Shown here: piece by piece, positions 15,356 through 26,548 of the stretch | Position numbering within the stretch: the first letter of the stretch is position 1 | How the letters are laid out: every line of letters starts with the position of its first letter | Source: Prevotella heparinolytica | Lineage (GTDB): Bacteria; Bacteroidota; Bacteroidia; Bacteroidales; Bacteroidaceae | Assembly (NCBI RefSeq): GCF_004342845.1 | Contig: NZ_SLXB01000020.1 | Coordinates: forward strand, 1 to 64,000 | Reading direction: 5' to 3' | Length of the DNA: 64,000 nucleotides | Translations under genes and position numbers: made by a program | Notes under the pieces: generated by a model | Databases searched by the model: none | What the model was told of the DNA's origin: nothing | The model's input: only the letters and a program-made list of their open reading frames with translations

Positions 15356-16522
15356 TTATCGTGGGACAAATAGCCTCATTTCCTCTCTTAGATCATCTGC
15401 ACTTGGGAATGACAGTTGCCTCACTCCTTCTTTCTCTTCGGCATTCAAGCGGTTCGTTGCTTGTATTATTTGTTCATATTCATAATAGGAGACCAGCAAT
15501 CCCACAACCTCCGAGTAATTCTTACGACCGCTCGAAATGTTGTTCCCTTTCAGATACCAATCGTAAATCCTATCCTGTATCTTTCCAAGGAGCGGACTGT
15601 ATTTCTCCATCCAATACTTCCGGTTGCTCTGCACTTGTTCGATGATTTCCGGCCTTATGCGGTGGACAAGCAGTGCATATTCTTCTTCGGTCATCAGTAG
15701 GGCAGCATTGCCGAGCACATGTGGGAGTACCGACAAGTAGCCGCTGAAGCGAATGCCGCGTGCTTTGGAACAGATGCATACCTGATAGGCATAGAAGTTG
15801 GCTTCCGCTTCGCCGGCAATGCCTAACAGATGTGCCAGTTCGTGGGCATAAGTGGCAGGATATTGCGATGGGAGCAGATCGCCGTTCAGCGTGAACTCGC
15901 AAAAGAAAGGTCCCATGCTTCCGGTGACCCCAACCATCGAGATGAGAGGAGTGAAAAGCATGGTTTTCGCACGCGGAGAATCTTGGAGCGGGTAGTGCAC
16001 GCCCAGACTATCGCTGATTTGGCGGTAAGCGTTGACGCTTTCTCGGCGCACCAACGGCTCATTGATAGAAGTGATACGAACGTAAGAACCGTTCAGCTTG
16101 TCGATATAATCGTTTGCGAATGCCTGAAAAGCGGTCTTGCTGTATTCCCGCCGCGACATATCCGTCCGTTCATATATGTCTTTTTGAAAATAGTTCAGCC
16201 CCCATGCCAGATAAAACCAAGCATATATCCACGCCAGATATTCCGCTTCGTTCAACAGAATCTGCTTCCATTTCTTTTTCTGTACGTAGTATGCTTTGAC
16301 GGGATAAAGAAAAAGGCCGATGATGCTCAGAAAGATGAATAAGTCGCCTATGGCAAAAGGGATAAGCCCGGAAAAAGACGATAGGCAGAAAGCGATTATC
16401 GGATAAACGATGCGCGCATACATGTCGCTCAATGATGGAATAAGTTGAGTTGCCCATGTGGCAGACAGCAGCACGATTAGTATAACATGTCTGAATTTCA
16501 GCTTGTACCTCATTTTATCCAT
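15356..16522 (-). CDS. DUF3810 membrane protein with zinc-protease motif
   Basis: The 388-aa protein has three hydrophobic segments in its first 115 residues (about 12-28, 38-56 and 58-74) and a soluble C-terminal domain carrying YAHELAHLLGIAGEAEANF, an HExxH-type motif (HELAH) with a downstream Glu pair that could complete a gluzincin-like zinc site. This matches the DUF3810 family of Bacteroidetes and Firmicutes. A membrane-tethered peptidase role is inferred from the motif; no substrate is known. It lies upstream of mazG, probably in one operon, and is divergent from valS with about 95 nt between the starts. Confidence 0.85.
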   Translation of the reverse strand: MDKMRYKLKFRHVILIVLLSATWATQLIPSLSDMYARIVYPIIAFCLSSFSGLIPFAIGDLFIFLSIIGLFLYPVKAYYVQKKKWKQILLNEAEYLAWIYAWFYLAWGLNYFQKDIYERTDMSRREYSKTAFQAFANDYIDKLNGSYVRITSINEPLVRRESVNAYRQISDSLGVHYPLQDSPRAKTMLFTPLISMVGVTGSMGPFFCEFTLNGDLLPSQYPATYAHELAHLLGIAGEAEANFYAYQVCICSKARGIRFSGYLSVLPHVLGNAALLMTEEEYALLVHRIRPEIIEQVQSNRKYWMEKYSPLLGKIQDRIYDWYLKGNNISSGRKNYSEVVGLLVSYYEYEQIIQATNRLNAEEKEGVRQLSFPSADDLREEMRLFVPR

Positions 16523-16564
16523 TGTTTTATAGGGGCAAAAATATATATTTAATTTTTAATTCAT

Positions 16565-16572
16565 TAATTTTG
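16565..16572 (+). promoter_or_regulatory. -7 box of valS
   Basis: TAATTTTG matches TAnnTTTG and is 45 nt upstream of the valS ATG. The surrounding 60 bases are very AT-rich. Confidence 0.45.
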
Positions 16573-16617
16573 CACGCGTTATTCGAAATAAATTAATCGT
16601 AGATATTTAAAAAAAAC

Positions 16618-19269
16618 ATGGAATTAGCAAGTAAGTACAATCCTGCTGACGTGGAGGAAAAGTGGTACCGGTATTGGTTGGGCCACAAATTATTCAGTTC
16701 GAAACCCGATAGTCGCGAGCCTTACACTGTCGTCATTCCGCCTCCTAACGTCACCGGTGTGTTGCACATGGGACACATGCTTAATAATACCATTCAAGAT
16801 ATTCTGGTGCGTCGTGCTCGCATGGAAGGTAAAAACGCCTGCTGGGTGCCGGGCACCGATCATGCTTCCATCGCTACCGAAGCCAAAGTGGTGAACAAAC
16901 TCGCCGAACAAGGAATCAAGAAGACCGACCTCACTCGTGAAGAATTTCTGAAGCACGCTTGGGAATGGACTGACGAGCATGGCGGAATCATCCTGAAGCA
17001 ACTTCGCAAGTTGGGTGCTTCTTGCGATTGGGAGCGCACGGCTTTCACCATGGACGAAACTCGTAGCGAGAGTGTGCTGAAGGTTTTTGTAGATTTGTAT
17101 AATAAAGGTTTGATATACCGGGGTGTCCGCATGGTGAACTGGGATCCGAAGGCATTGACTGCTCTCAGCGATGAGGAAGTTATCTATAAGGAAGAGCATA
17201 GCAAACTATATTATCTGAAATATATGGTAGAAGGTGATCCCGAAGGGCGTTATGCGGTGATTGCCACTACCCGTCCCGAAACCATTATGGGTGATACTGC
17301 AATGTGTATCAATCCCGAAGACCCCAAGAATACTTGGTTGAAGGGGAAAAAAGTGATTGTTCCATTGGTAGGCCGTGCCATTCCGGTGATTGAAGACGAT
17401 TATGTGGATATCGAATTCGGTACCGGCTGTTTGAAGGTTACTCCTGCGCATGATGTGAACGACTATATGCTGGGCGAGAAGTATAATTTGCCGAGTATCG
17501 ACATCTTCAATGATAACGGAACACTTAGCGAAGCAGCGGGGCTGTATGTCGGCATTGATCGTTTCGACGTGCGCGAGCAGATAGAGAAAGATCTTGCCGC
17601 CGCCGGATTGCTTGAAAAGGTGGAGGCATATACCAATAAGGTAGGCTTCTCTGAGCGAACCAATGTACCCATCGAACCGAAGCTTTCCATGCAATGGTTC
17701 TTGAAAATGCAGCATTTTGCGGATATGGCATTACCGCCGGTGATGAATGATGAATTGAAGTTTTATCCTGCCAAATATAAGAATACGTATAAGAATTGGC
17801 TGGAGAACATCAAGGACTGGTGCATCAGCCGTCAGTTGTGGTGGGGACATCGCATCCCGGCTTATTTCTTGCCGGAAGGCGGCTATGTGGTAGCTGCCAC
17901 TGCCGAAGAGGCGTTGAAGTTGGCTAAAGAAAAGACCGGTAATTCCGGCTTGAAAATGGAAGATCTCCGTCAGGACGAAGACTGCTTGGACACTTGGTTC
18001 TCTTCATGGTTGTGGCCTATATCTTTGTTTGATGGCATCAACAACCCCGGTAACGAGGAAATCAAATATTATTATCCTACAAGCGACTTGGTGACCGGGC
18101 CGGATATCATCTTCTTTTGGGTGGCACGTATGATTATGGCCGGCTACGAATATGAAGGCGAGATGCCGTTTAGAAATGTTTATTTTACGGGTATTGTTCG
18201 CGACAAGCTGGGACGTAAGATGTCGAAATCGTTGGGCAACTCTCCCGATCCGTTGGAGTTGATAGAGAAGTATGGCGCCGATGGTGTGCGTATGGGTATG
18301 ATGCTTTCGGCTCCTGCCGGCAATGATATTCTTTTCGACGATGCGCTGTGCGAACAGGGGCGCAACTTCTGTAACAAGATATGGAATGCTTTTCGCTTGG
18401 TGAATGGCTGGAAGGTAGACGAGGAAAAGCAGGTTTCCGAAGCCTCGCGTCTGGCTGCCGAGTGGTTTGAGTCCAAACAAAATGAAGTGGCTGCCGAAGT
18501 GGCCGACCTTTTCGGCAAATATCGCCTGAGCGAAGCCTTGATGGCTGTATACAAATTATTCTGGGATGAATTCTCTTCTTGGTATCTGGAAATTATCAAA
18601 CCGGCTTACGGCGAAGGAATTCCAAGCAGTATCCACGACTGCACCCTGCGTTTTTTTGATAATTTGCTGCATTTGTTGCATCCTTTTATGCCGTTCATCA
18701 CCGAGGAAATCTGGCAGCATCTCTACAATCGTACAGAAGAGGAGATAGAGGAGGAACACATCAGCCTGATGATAGACACGATAACCATAGATAGCGTGGT
18801 ATATAAAGATGTGCTTGCCCGCTTTGAAACCGTAAAAGAAGTAATCAGCAGCATACGCTCTATCCGTTTGCAAAAGAATATTGCCCAGAAAGAAGCGTTG
18901 GAATTGCAGGTCATCGGTGAAAATCCGGCGGTTGAATTCAATGCTGTTATTGAAAAGATGTGCAACCTTTCGACAATCAATGTGGTGGAGGCCAAGGCTG
19001 AAGGAGCTGCCGCATTTATGGTAGGCACGACTGAATATGCAGTGCCTATCGGCAATATGATTGATGTGGAAGCCGAAATAGCCCGTATGGAGGCCGAGCT
19101 GAAGCATAAGGAAGGCTTCCTTCAAGGTGTACTGAAGAAATTGGGCAATGAGAAGTTTGTGAGCAACGCTCCGGCTGCCGTCATTGAAATGGAACGTAAG
19201 AAGCAGGCGGATGCCGAAAGCATTATCAACTCTTTGAAAGAAAGCATAGCGGCGTTGCGTAAAGCATGA
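16618..19269 (+). CDS. valS: Valine-tRNA ligase
   Basis: This 883-aa class I aminoacyl-tRNA synthetase charges tRNA-Val. The HIGH-type motif HMGH is at residues 50-53 in [17 protein letters not shown], the editing domain follows ([13 protein letters not shown]), and the KMSKS motif is exact at 534-538. The anticodon-binding domain and a C-terminal coiled coil ([21 protein letters not shown]) complete the protein, which has the length expected for ValS. It stands alone and is closed by a strong symmetric terminator. Confidence 0.98.
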   Translation: MELASKYNPADVEEKWYRYWLGHKLFSSKPDSREPYTVVIPPPNVTGVLHMGHMLNNTIQDILVRRARMEGKNACWVPGTDHASIATEAKVVNKLAEQGIKKTDLTREEFLKHAWEWTDEHGGIILKQLRKLGASCDWERTAFTMDETRSESVLKVFVDLYNKGLIYRGVRMVNWDPKALTALSDEEVIYKEEHSKLYYLKYMVEGDPEGRYAVIATTRPETIMGDTAMCINPEDPKNTWLKGKKVIVPLVGRAIPVIEDDYVDIEFGTGCLKVTPAHDVNDYMLGEKYNLPSIDIFNDNGTLSEAAGLYVGIDRFDVREQIEKDLAAAGLLEKVEAYTNKVGFSERTNVPIEPKLSMQWFLKMQHFADMALPPVMNDELKFYPAKYKNTYKNWLENIKDWCISRQLWWGHRIPAYFLPEGGYVVAATAEEALKLAKEKTGNSGLKMEDLRQDEDCLDTWFSSWLWPISLFDGINNPGNEEIKYYYPTSDLVTGPDIIFFWVARMIMAGYEYEGEMPFRNVYFTGIVRDKLGRKMSKSLGNSPDPLELIEKYGADGVRMGMMLSAPAGNDILFDDALCEQGRNFCNKIWNAFRLVNGWKVDEEKQVSEASRLAAEWFESKQNEVAAEVADLFGKYRLSEALMAVYKLFWDEFSSWYLEIIKPAYGEGIPSSIHDCTLRFFDNLLHLLHPFMPFITEEIWQHLYNRTEEEIEEEHISLMIDTITIDSVVYKDVLARFETVKEVISSIRSIRLQKNIAQKEALELQVIGENPAVEFNAVIEKMCNLSTINVVEAKAEGAAAFMVGTTEYAVPIGNMIDVEAEIARMEAELKHKEGFLQGVLKKLGNEKFVSNAPAAVIEMERKKQADAESIINSLKESIAALRKA

Positions 19270-19283
19270 GTAGAATTAGTATG

Positions 19284-19326
19284 AAAAAAAGAACTCCGAG
19301 ATGGAAACATCTCGGAGTTCTTTTTT
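19284..19326. terminator. Bidirectional rho-independent terminator
   Basis: A 13-bp perfect stem (GAACTCCGAGATG, GAAA loop) spans 19291-19320, with A7 before and a T run after, so it can stop valS on the plus strand and the 148-aa gene on the minus strand. Confidence 0.95.
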
Positions 19327-19366
19327 ATTTGTATAATAGAAAGCTTTGGGAAGCTTCTAACCGCTT

Positions 19367-19813
19367 TTATTTCTCCAATAGATTCTTCAAGAAAGCGTCC
19401 AGTTCTTCATCCAGTCCTTTCAGTAGTTCATCATTTACCAATAAGGTTTCATCGTCTATCAACAAGAGTTCGGCAAGGGTTTCTTTCTCATCATCTACCA
19501 GTACAAAGGAGAAAGGTTTTAGAATGGTCAGTTTGTCAAAAACTCCTGCGTTTTTCATGTTGCAGAGCAGGGTGGTGAGGATACGTTCCGTATTCTCGTA
19601 GAAATCATCCCCTTCGTAAGTAGTCCATTCTTCGATAGTGGTATTGATAAGCTCTTCATCCTCATCATCAAAGACAGACAGCTCGCCCGAGTTTTGGTTC
19701 GGTTGCAGATGAATATCCGTAACGATGGTCTGTTCGCAACCGCAAGTATATTTCCCAATTGCTTTTTTGATGCTATCCTCCAAGAGTGATAATGACGATT
19801 GACTGAGCTTCAT
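19367..19813 (-). CDS. Conserved acidic hypothetical protein
   Basis: This 148-aa soluble protein is very acidic (SVFDDEDEELIN, LLLIDDETLLVNDELLKGLD) with no signal peptide or membrane segment. A CGC pair near residue 25 in KYTCGCEQT is the only cysteine cluster. I recall similar proteins in Bacteroidales but no functional family. It has its own -7 box (TACCTTTG on the minus strand at 19838-19845) and shares the terminator with valS. Confidence 0.75.
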   Translation of the reverse strand: MKLSQSSLSLLEDSIKKAIGKYTCGCEQTIVTDIHLQPNQNSGELSVFDDEDEELINTTIEEWTTYEGDDFYENTERILTTLLCNMKNAGVFDKLTILKPFSFVLVDDEKETLAELLLIDDETLLVNDELLKGLDEELDAFLKNLLEK

Positions 19814-19897
19814 AATTGCTTTTTCTTAATAGTTGTTCAAAGGTAGGGAAAATTATTTATAATGTATGGTTAAAGGTGAAAAAAAACAGATATATAG

Positions 19898-21007
19898 CTA
19901 TTCTTCCTCTTTAAACCGCATCATTTGCATGTTCAGCCGTGCCATTCCTTCCTTTCGTTTCTGCAATTCGTTCACGTATGAGGTGGTGAAGAGATAATAG
20001 GAAGTCATGCTGTCACTGAGTTCGGCACTATCCTTCGATGTATTCTTTCCTTTTCCATCGGTGAGGGCTTGCGCTTTCGATGCCCATTCCAGAGCAGTGT
20101 CTATGCTGTCTTGCATCTCATATCCCAAGGCAATGTTGCAGGCGGCATGTATTTTTTGCTTTCCCTTCTTGCTATTGTAAGTCTGCTTCCAGAGGGCGAT
20201 GGCTTCTGCCCAATTCTCTTCTTTGGCATATATTGCACCGTCGCGCATGTTCACTGAACCACTGCTGAAGAGATATCGGTTATCGGTTTTCCAATAAGGG
20301 AGTAGGTGTTTGGTAGGTATTGTGCCGGCAAACTCCGATGCTTGTTTCAGCATATCTTCTTCTTTGATGAGGTGGCTACGCACGTAAGCTTCTCCGCTTC
20401 CTACTTCCTCCCAGAAAATGCTGTCATTGGTACTGACAGTCACCATGGGACCTTTACGGTTGGGCAGATACACTTTTACTGTGGGATAAACCTTTACATC
20501 TACAGTGCCATGAAAAACTCCCCAATCGGGTATATAGCTTATCTTGCGGGTGGAACGCATCTGTACATTCTCCAAGGCGATCAGGAAATCTACATCAAGG
20601 TTTTGGATAAGATGATTTACTTCTTCCGTCGACAATGTGCTTTCTCGTGGACTGATGTCTTTGCTGCGCAAGGCGGAGTCGCAGATCACTACTTCTTCAA
20701 AATAGTTTTCATCGGCTAGGGTCTTTGCCAGCGATTCGGCGGTTGTTGCGGCATCTCCATTATAGTAGTTGGTCATCCGCATCCACTCGTTTGCTCCTTT
20801 GTTCTGCTCTTCTTTTGTGATAATCAGTTTGTTGTCGGGAACAGAAGGCATGTTGTTGACAACAGCTACCCGTTTCAGAGTAGTAGGAAAGCTGACTTCT
20901 GCCGGAAGCATATACTCAATGGACAGTTGTTCTACACTCCGACAACTGCCCAAAAGCAGTAAAATTGTCAGTAACAGACAATAGTGATATTTTGCCATCT
21001 TCTTCAA
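19898..21007 (-). CDS. DUF6340 lipoprotein
   Basis: The 369-aa protein has a lipoprotein signal peptide (YHYCLLLTILLLLGSC, Cys near residue 22) and the conserved body of DUF6340: ALENV and DWGVFHGTVDVKVYPTVKVY segments and TPR-like helices in the C-terminal third (AEAIALWKQTYNSKKGKQKI, then CNIALGYEMQDSIDTALEWA). It is an envelope lipoprotein found in Bacteroidetes with no known activity. A start three codons downstream is possible. A TAATTTTG box on the minus strand at 21024-21031 could be its -7 element. Confidence 0.85.
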   Translation of the reverse strand: MKKMAKYHYCLLLTILLLLGSCRSVEQLSIEYMLPAEVSFPTTLKRVAVVNNMPSVPDNKLIITKEEQNKGANEWMRMTNYYNGDAATTAESLAKTLADENYFEEVVICDSALRSKDISPRESTLSTEEVNHLIQNLDVDFLIALENVQMRSTRKISYIPDWGVFHGTVDVKVYPTVKVYLPNRKGPMVTVSTNDSIFWEEVGSGEAYVRSHLIKEEDMLKQASEFAGTIPTKHLLPYWKTDNRYLFSSGSVNMRDGAIYAKEENWAEAIALWKQTYNSKKGKQKIHAACNIALGYEMQDSIDTALEWASKAQALTDGKGKNTSKDSAELSDSMTSYYLFTTSYVNELQKRKEGMARLNMQMMRFKEEE

Positions 21008-21366
21008 GATCTTGTTTTAAAAACAAAATTACGCTTTTAAGCTGATATATATAAAGATTAGAAGTTATAAAAAGGTTAGACGAAAATAAAAAATGCAAAT
21101 GTCTAAAACATCTATGTATCTTTAAACTGCTGGATGCAGATAGCATCCCGATACACAGCTCTTGAATAAAGAAAAAGAGCGTTTGGGGCGTCTGCGCCTG
21201 AGAAAAGCTCTCTTTTTGAAGGTCAGCTATCCATTCCGGACAGTGCGTAAGAGACTTAATCTCTTCTTGTGTTAAGAATTGGGGCAAACACTCCCCCAAA
21301 AAGAATCCTATAAAAAAACGCAGAGCAAGAATTACCAAGCTCTGCGCTGCCTCATACCGTTTGGCT
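21008..21366. other. Gene-free stretch between DUF6340 gene and secA
   Basis: It holds the terminator of secA (21312-21346), the presumed promoter of the DUF6340 gene, and two further weak hairpins (GGATGC...GCATCC near 21132-21149; AAGAGC...GCTCTC near 21176-21213). No gene is supported; the open frame crossing it on the minus strand is a secA shadow. Confidence 0.6.
21312..21346 (-). terminator. Rho-independent terminator of secA
   Basis: The arms CGCAGAGC (21319-21326) and GCTCTGCG (21339-21346) form a perfect 8-bp stem, followed on the minus strand by seven T. Confidence 0.85.
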
Positions 21367-24300
21367 TTAGGCATTTCTTCCGTGACAATTCTTAAATTTC
21401 TTACCGCTGCCACAAGGACAAGGATCATTACGTCCTACTGTTTTTTCGGTACGGATCGGTTCCCGTCTGGGTTGTTCGCGCGTATCTTGCGCTGCGGCGG
21501 CCTGCTGATGCGGGTCGTTCAGGTCTACCTTCTGTTCGCGGTATTTACTCATATCCTGACGTTGTTCCGGAGCAGCCTGGCGTACCTCCACATGGCGAGC
21601 CGACCGTTGAACTTCCTGATTTTCGGCAGGTGCTTCCTGCATCGGAATCTGTCCGCGCATAAGGATAGAAATGGTCTGGTTGTTTATTTTGTCAACCATG
21701 GCATCAAACAAGTTTACGGATTCCAGCTTATAAATCAACAACGGATCTTTCTGCTCGTAGCTTGCATTCTGTACAGAGTGCTTCAAATCATCCAGTTCGC
21801 GCAGGTTTTCTTTCCATGCTTCGTCGATAACGTGCAACAGGATTGATTTCTCGAACGACTTCACTACCTCCTTGCATTCGGTTTCGTAAGCTTTCTTCAA
21901 GTTGCAGGAGATGTTGTACATCCGTTTGCCGTCGGTGATAGGTATCAAGATGTTTTCGTACATGTGACCTTGTGCTTCGTACACCTGCTTGATGACCGGA
22001 TGGGCAATCTGTGCCATGCGTTCGGTTTTACGCTTGAAGAGTGTCATGGCAGCTTCGAAAGTTCTGTCTGCAAGACTTTCTTTCTTCTCGTTGCGGAATT
22101 CCTCTTCGGTGAAAGGCACCTCCATGGCAAGGGTCTGGAGCACATCCATCTTGCAGTTTTCATAATCGGGGGCTTCTACGGCGTTGGCGCAGCGATCCCA
22201 AATCATGTTTACGATATCCATGCCGATGCGTTCGCCCATCAGCGCGTGGCGGCGTTTGGTGTAGACCACCGTACGCTGTTTGTTCATCACGTCATCGTAT
22301 TCCAGCAGTCGCTTACGGATGCCGAAGTTGTTTTCTTCCACTTTCTTCTGCGCACGTTCTATGGATTTGGAAATCATGCTGTGCTCAATCATTTCGCCCT
22401 CTTTGAAACCAAGCTTATCCATCACGCCGGCAATACGGTCGGAAGAGAAGAGGCGCATCAGGTCGTCTTCCAGTGACACGAAGAAAACAGAGGAACCGGG
22501 GTCACCCTGACGACCTGCACGACCGCGCAACTGGCGGTCTACACGACGGCTTTCATGGCGTTCCGTACCGATGATGGCAAGACCACCGGCAGCTTTCACC
22601 TCGGGACTCAGCTTGATATCCGTACCACGGCCGGCCATATTCGTGGCGATGGTCACCGCACACTTCAAACCGGCTTTCGCCACAATGTCCGCTTCCTTTT
22701 GGTGCAACTTGGCGTTCAATACGCTATGTTCTATCTTACGCATGGCAAGCATCTTGCTCAGCATTTCGGAAATCTCCACTGATGTAGTACCCACCAGAAC
22801 CGGACGTCCGGCTGCTACCATCTTTTCTATTTCCTCGATGACGGCTTTGTATTTCTCGCGTTTCGTCTTGTAAACGCGGTCGTTCATGTCATTACGGGCA
22901 ATGGGACGGTTGGTGGGGATAACTACCACATCCAGTTTATAGATGTCCCACAACTCGCCGGCCTCTGTTTCAGCGGTACCTGTCATACCGGATAGTTTGT
23001 GATACATGCGGAAGTAGTTCTGCAACGTAATCGTGGCGAAAGTCTGTGTGGCTGCTTCCACCTTCACGCCCTCTTTGGCTTCGATGGCCTGATGCAAGCC
23101 GTCGGAATAGCGGCGACCTTCCATGATACGTCCGGTCTGCTCGTCCACGATCTTCACTTGTCCGTTGATGACTACGTATTCGTCGTCTTTCTCGAACATG
23201 GTATAGGCCTTCAGTAGCTGGTTGATGGTGTGCACGCGCTCGCTCTTCACGGCATAGTTCGTCATTAGAGCATCCTTCTTCTCCAGACGTTGCTCGTCCG
23301 TCAGTTCGGTCTCATTTTCCAAGGCCGAGAGCTGGGCGGTGATGTCGGGCAGTACAAAGAAAGTGGGGTCTTCGGCATTTCCGCTGATAAGATCTACGCC
23401 CTTGTCCGTCAGATCCACGCTGTTCAGTTTCTCGTCTATTACGAAGTACAGCGGATCTGTCACTTCGTGCATACGTTTGTTGTTCTGCTCCATGTAGATT
23501 TCCTCGGTCTTCAGCATGCCGGCCTTGATGCCCTGTTCGCTCAGGAACTTGATGAGAGGCTTGTTCTTGGGCAGACACTTGTGGCTGCGATATAAGGCGA
23601 GGAATCCCTCTTCCTGGTCTTTCTTGTCGTTCGAGGCAATGAGCCGTTTGGCATCGGCCAGATATTGGGTAGCTATTCTCTTTTGTGCCTCTACCAAACG
23701 TTCCACTTGCGGGCGGAGCTGCTCGAAAAGCTGGTCGTCACCTTTGGGCACGGGGCCGGAGATGATAAGCGGAGTACGGGCATCGTCTATCAATACCGAG
23801 TCCACCTCATCCACGATGGCATAATTGTGCTGACGCTGTACAAGGTCTTTCGGGCTGATAGCCATGTTATCGCGCAGGTAGTCGAAGCCGAATTCATTGT
23901 TTGTTCCGAAGGTGATGTCCGCCATATAAGCTTTTCGACGGGCGTCGGAGTTGGGCTGGTGCTTGTCGATGCAGTCCACGCTCAAGCCGTGGAACATATA
24001 GAGCGGTCCCATCCACTCGGAGTCACGTTTGGCCAGATAGTCGTTCACAGTCACTACGTGTACCCCGTTACCTGTCAGGGCATTGAGGAATACCGGCAGG
24101 GTAGCCACCAGTGTTTTACCTTCGCCCGTTGCCATTTCGGCAATTTTTCCCTTGTGTAATACCACACCACCAAACAATTGCACGTCATAGTGCACCATGT
24201 TCCATACGGTGTCATTGCCTCCGGCTATCCAGTGGTTTTGGTAGATGGCCTTGTCGTTTTCTATGCGGACGAAGTCTTTGGTGGCTGCCAGTTGGCGGTC

Positions 24301-24702
24301 AAATTCGGTGGCCGTCACCGTCACTTCTTCATTTTCGGCGAAGCGTTGGGCAGTTTCCTTTACGATGGCAAAAGCGGTGGGAAGCACTTCGTCCAATGCC
24401 TTTTCGTAAATGTCCAATATTTCTTTTTCTATTTTGTCAATCTGATTGAAGATGTCTTCGCGTTTTTCCAGTTCGGTGTCTTCCACGCTTGCTTTCAATT
24501 CTTCTACTTTGGTGCGCTGTTCGGTAGCCGATTCGAGGATGTAGACCTTCAGTTCCTCAGTCTTGGCGCGCAAACCATCGTTGTCGAGCTTGGCTACTTC
24601 CGGATAAGTGGCTTTAATTTTCTCCACCCACGGCTGTATTTCTTTCATGTCGCGTGTGGACTTATTGCCGAAAATCGAGCTTAAAAATTCATTGAATCCC
24701 AT
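21367..24702 (-). CDS. secA: Preprotein translocase ATPase SecA
   Basis: SecA (1111 aa) is the cytoplasmic motor that pushes unfolded preproteins through SecYEG. Visible parts: Walker A in [15 protein letters not shown] near residue 190, the [19 protein letters not shown] Walker B segment, the long preprotein cross-linking domain, the second RecA fold with [13 protein letters not shown] and [20 protein letters not shown], the helical scaffold and wing, and a C-terminal zinc finger [15 protein letters not shown] linker rich in Gln/Ala precedes the finger. The length agrees with Bacteroidetes SecA, which has insertions relative to E. coli. A -7 box TAACTTTG lies at 24746-24753 on the minus strand. 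Confidence 0.98.
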   Translation of the reverse strand: MGFNEFLSSIFGNKSTRDMKEIQPWVEKIKATYPEVAKLDNDGLRAKTEELKVYILESATEQRTKVEELKASVEDTELEKREDIFNQIDKIEKEILDIYEKALDEVLPTAFAIVKETAQRFAENEEVTVTATEFDRQLAATKDFVRIENDKAIYQNHWIAGGNDTVWNMVHYDVQLFGGVVLHKGKIAEMATGEGKTLVATLPVFLNALTGNGVHVVTVNDYLAKRDSEWMGPLYMFHGLSVDCIDKHQPNSDARRKAYMADITFGTNNEFGFDYLRDNMAISPKDLVQRQHNYAIVDEVDSVLIDDARTPLIISGPVPKGDDQLFEQLRPQVERLVEAQKRIATQYLADAKRLIASNDKKDQEEGFLALYRSHKCLPKNKPLIKFLSEQGIKAGMLKTEEIYMEQNNKRMHEVTDPLYFVIDEKLNSVDLTDKGVDLISGNAEDPTFFVLPDITAQLSALENETELTDEQRLEKKDALMTNYAVKSERVHTINQLLKAYTMFEKDDEYVVINGQVKIVDEQTGRIMEGRRYSDGLHQAIEAKEGVKVEAATQTFATITLQNYFRMYHKLSGMTGTAETEAGELWDIYKLDVVVIPTNRPIARNDMNDRVYKTKREKYKAVIEEIEKMVAAGRPVLVGTTSVEISEMLSKMLAMRKIEHSVLNAKLHQKEADIVAKAGLKCAVTIATNMAGRGTDIKLSPEVKAAGGLAIIGTERHESRRVDRQLRGRAGRQGDPGSSVFFVSLEDDLMRLFSSDRIAGVMDKLGFKEGEMIEHSMISKSIERAQKKVEENNFGIRKRLLEYDDVMNKQRTVVYTKRRHALMGERIGMDIVNMIWDRCANAVEAPDYENCKMDVLQTLAMEVPFTEEEFRNEKKESLADRTFEAAMTLFKRKTERMAQIAHPVIKQVYEAQGHMYENILIPITDGKRMYNISCNLKKAYETECKEVVKSFEKSILLHVIDEAWKENLRELDDLKHSVQNASYEQKDPLLIYKLESVNLFDAMVDKINNQTISILMRGQIPMQEAPAENQEVQRSARHVEVRQAAPEQRQDMSKYREQKVDLNDPHQQAAAAQDTREQPRREPIRTEKTVGRNDPCPCGSGKKFKNCHGRNA

Positions 24703-24745
24703 TATATATCTGTTTTTATTATTATTGCTGAATTAATTAGGCGTG

Positions 24746-24753
24746 CAAAGTTA
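24746..24753 (-). promoter_or_regulatory. -7 box of secA
   Basis: TAACTTTG on the minus strand, 43 nt upstream of the secA ATG, fits TAnnTTTG. Confidence 0.5.
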
Positions 24754-24862
24754 CTGATTTCTATATAGATTACCCAGATTTGCACAGATTATTTTAATCC
24801 TCCCGAAATCATTCTTAAAGAAATTCCACGTTGTCCTGAAAGCTTTGTATTTCGATTTATCA

Positions 24863-24921
24863 AGTACAGATGACACAAGTGATAGGCAGTATCGTTTTTT
24901 GAAAATCTGTGTCATCCGTGC
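24863..24921. repeat. CACGGAT-family inverted repeat
   Basis: AGTACAGATGACACA on the left pairs imperfectly with TGTGTCATCCGTGCT on the right. It belongs to the same loosely conserved family as the hairpins near 45250, 51776 and 57711. Confidence 0.55.
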
Positions 24922-24979
24922 TGTTTGCATCCGAAAAGTTCTCCTTCTGAGACCTTCCATTCTTCTATCGAGACAGGCT

Positions 24980-26548
24980 TTAGAAATCGAGGGGAGAAGC
25001 TGTGCTTGCATTCGGAGCGCGAATGCGCATTATACCGGCCAGGGTGGGGGCGATGCGTTCTATGCTGACAGGTATGCGGATGGTTTCCGCTTTTATGCCA
25101 CTGCCCAGCAGGATAAGGGGGGCAGGGATATTGGCTTTGCGCACCACACGATTATCGGTGTTGTTTTCCTGCATCACGGTCCAACCCGGCAGTACATCGA
25201 TGGTCAAGTCGCCGGAACGCTTGCGATGGAAGCCGTTGCGGATGCGCTCTATCTGTGGCGACCAAGAGCCTAACAGCAGGCGGTGAGCCGAATATACCTC
25301 GTTTACACCGCTGAACTGTACTAAAAACTCAGCTGCCTTTTCCTGAATCTCTGCCAGGTTCAGTTGCTTACTTTCTATCAATTTATGGTTGAGGTAGATT
25401 TGCCGGTCGTAATAAGCTTCCACATACTGGCCTTCGCCGTAGGTGGCCATGAGGAACATGTTCAGCAACGTGGCGCATCGGTTCAAGTGGAACTCTCCGC
25501 CCGGTGTGCGATAGATGCCCGGGTCGGCGTCTTCGGCATCGGCATAGCCCGTAGAGGTGATGCAGAAAAGCACGTTGTGCAATCCCACCTTGTGGTCGAT
25601 GATCTCAAGCAAAGCAGCTATGCTTCTGTCCAGCCGGACGTAGGTATCCTGCATCTCCGTGGCACACTCTTGCACGCTTCGGCGATTGTAGTTTCCGGCG
25701 TAGTAGGTCAGCGAAAGCAGGTCGGGTACTTCGTCTTGCCCCACGGTGCTTTTGTTCAGCAGTTCTTCGGTCAGCAAGTTCACTTCCTCGTTGATGAAGG
25801 GAGTGGTGAGCAGCCGTCGGAACTTATTGCTCCGTTCGCTGTCCGGTTTATATTTAAAAGGCTCGTCTCGCCATTCGGGTAAGAAAGTATAGTAAGCAAA
25901 AGGAAGTGCAGGCGTCCACACCATGTCCTTGATGCGGAAGTCGGGCGATTTGCGTTCGTTGTATAGGCTCAGCCACCACGGGAACTCACTGTAATAGGTC
26001 GTACTGCACCATTTTCCCGTGTTTTTGTTAAGCCAAAAAGCACCGTTTCCAGCATGGCCTGCTCCCAATATGGCGGCATCGCTGAAGGGTGCTATGGCAT
26101 AGACCAGTCCTTTGTTCCGGGTGGCTATTCTCAATTCGTCGGCAATAGTAGAGGTCAGCAATCGTGAGGGAGAAGTACTTTCGTCCGTGTAGTTGCCCAT
26201 GAAGTCGGGATCTTCCACACAGTTCACGGGGCGTAGCGTATGGGCGTCCAGCCAGTTTTCGGCAATGATGCCGTTCATGGAGGGCGTTGTACCGGTATAG
26301 ATGGCGGCTATGGCCGATGCCCGGTCGGTTCCGTTGAAAGCGAATTCTGCCTGACGGAACACTTTGCCTTCGCGTAGCAGGCGTTTGAATCCTTTTTCCC
26401 CATATAAGGACGAGAAAGCTTCCATATAGTCCGTGCGCAGTTGGTCAATGGTGAGCGTCACCACCAGTTTGGGGGTGGCAGGCAGCGGTTGGGCTTGCAG
26501 GCCACCGAATGTCAGTGCAAGTATGGAGGTTATCAGTCCTTTTTTCAT
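24980..26548 (-). CDS. Alkaline-phosphatase-fold protein, probably inactive
   Basis: The 522-aa protein has a signal peptide (MKKGLITSILALTFGGLQAQ) and the fold of the type I phosphodiesterase/PafA-like alkaline phosphatases: VVTLTIDQLRTDY near residue 30, AIYTGTTPSMNGIIAENW near 82, PDLLSLTYY, and the closing RIAPTLAGIM. However, the expected catalytic T-x-P-G-H before IYTG is replaced by RASAI, the metal-binding DYxGH by NYNRR, and the ADHG by STGY; the late His before P-L-I is also absent. Only D35 of the metal ligands seems kept. The protein is therefore likely a secreted pseudo-phosphatase with a binding or structural role. Its start overlaps the end of the DUF4105 gene as ATGA, so the two are translationally coupled. 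Confidence 0.85.
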   Translation of the reverse strand: MKKGLITSILALTFGGLQAQPLPATPKLVVTLTIDQLRTDYMEAFSSLYGEKGFKRLLREGKVFRQAEFAFNGTDRASAIAAIYTGTTPSMNGIIAENWLDAHTLRPVNCVEDPDFMGNYTDESTSPSRLLTSTIADELRIATRNKGLVYAIAPFSDAAILGAGHAGNGAFWLNKNTGKWCSTTYYSEFPWWLSLYNERKSPDFRIKDMVWTPALPFAYYTFLPEWRDEPFKYKPDSERSNKFRRLLTTPFINEEVNLLTEELLNKSTVGQDEVPDLLSLTYYAGNYNRRSVQECATEMQDTYVRLDRSIAALLEIIDHKVGLHNVLFCITSTGYADAEDADPGIYRTPGGEFHLNRCATLLNMFLMATYGEGQYVEAYYDRQIYLNHKLIESKQLNLAEIQEKAAEFLVQFSGVNEVYSAHRLLLGSWSPQIERIRNGFHRKRSGDLTIDVLPGWTVMQENNTDNRVVRKANIPAPLILLGSGIKAETIRIPVSIERIAPTLAGIMRIRAPNASTASPLDF

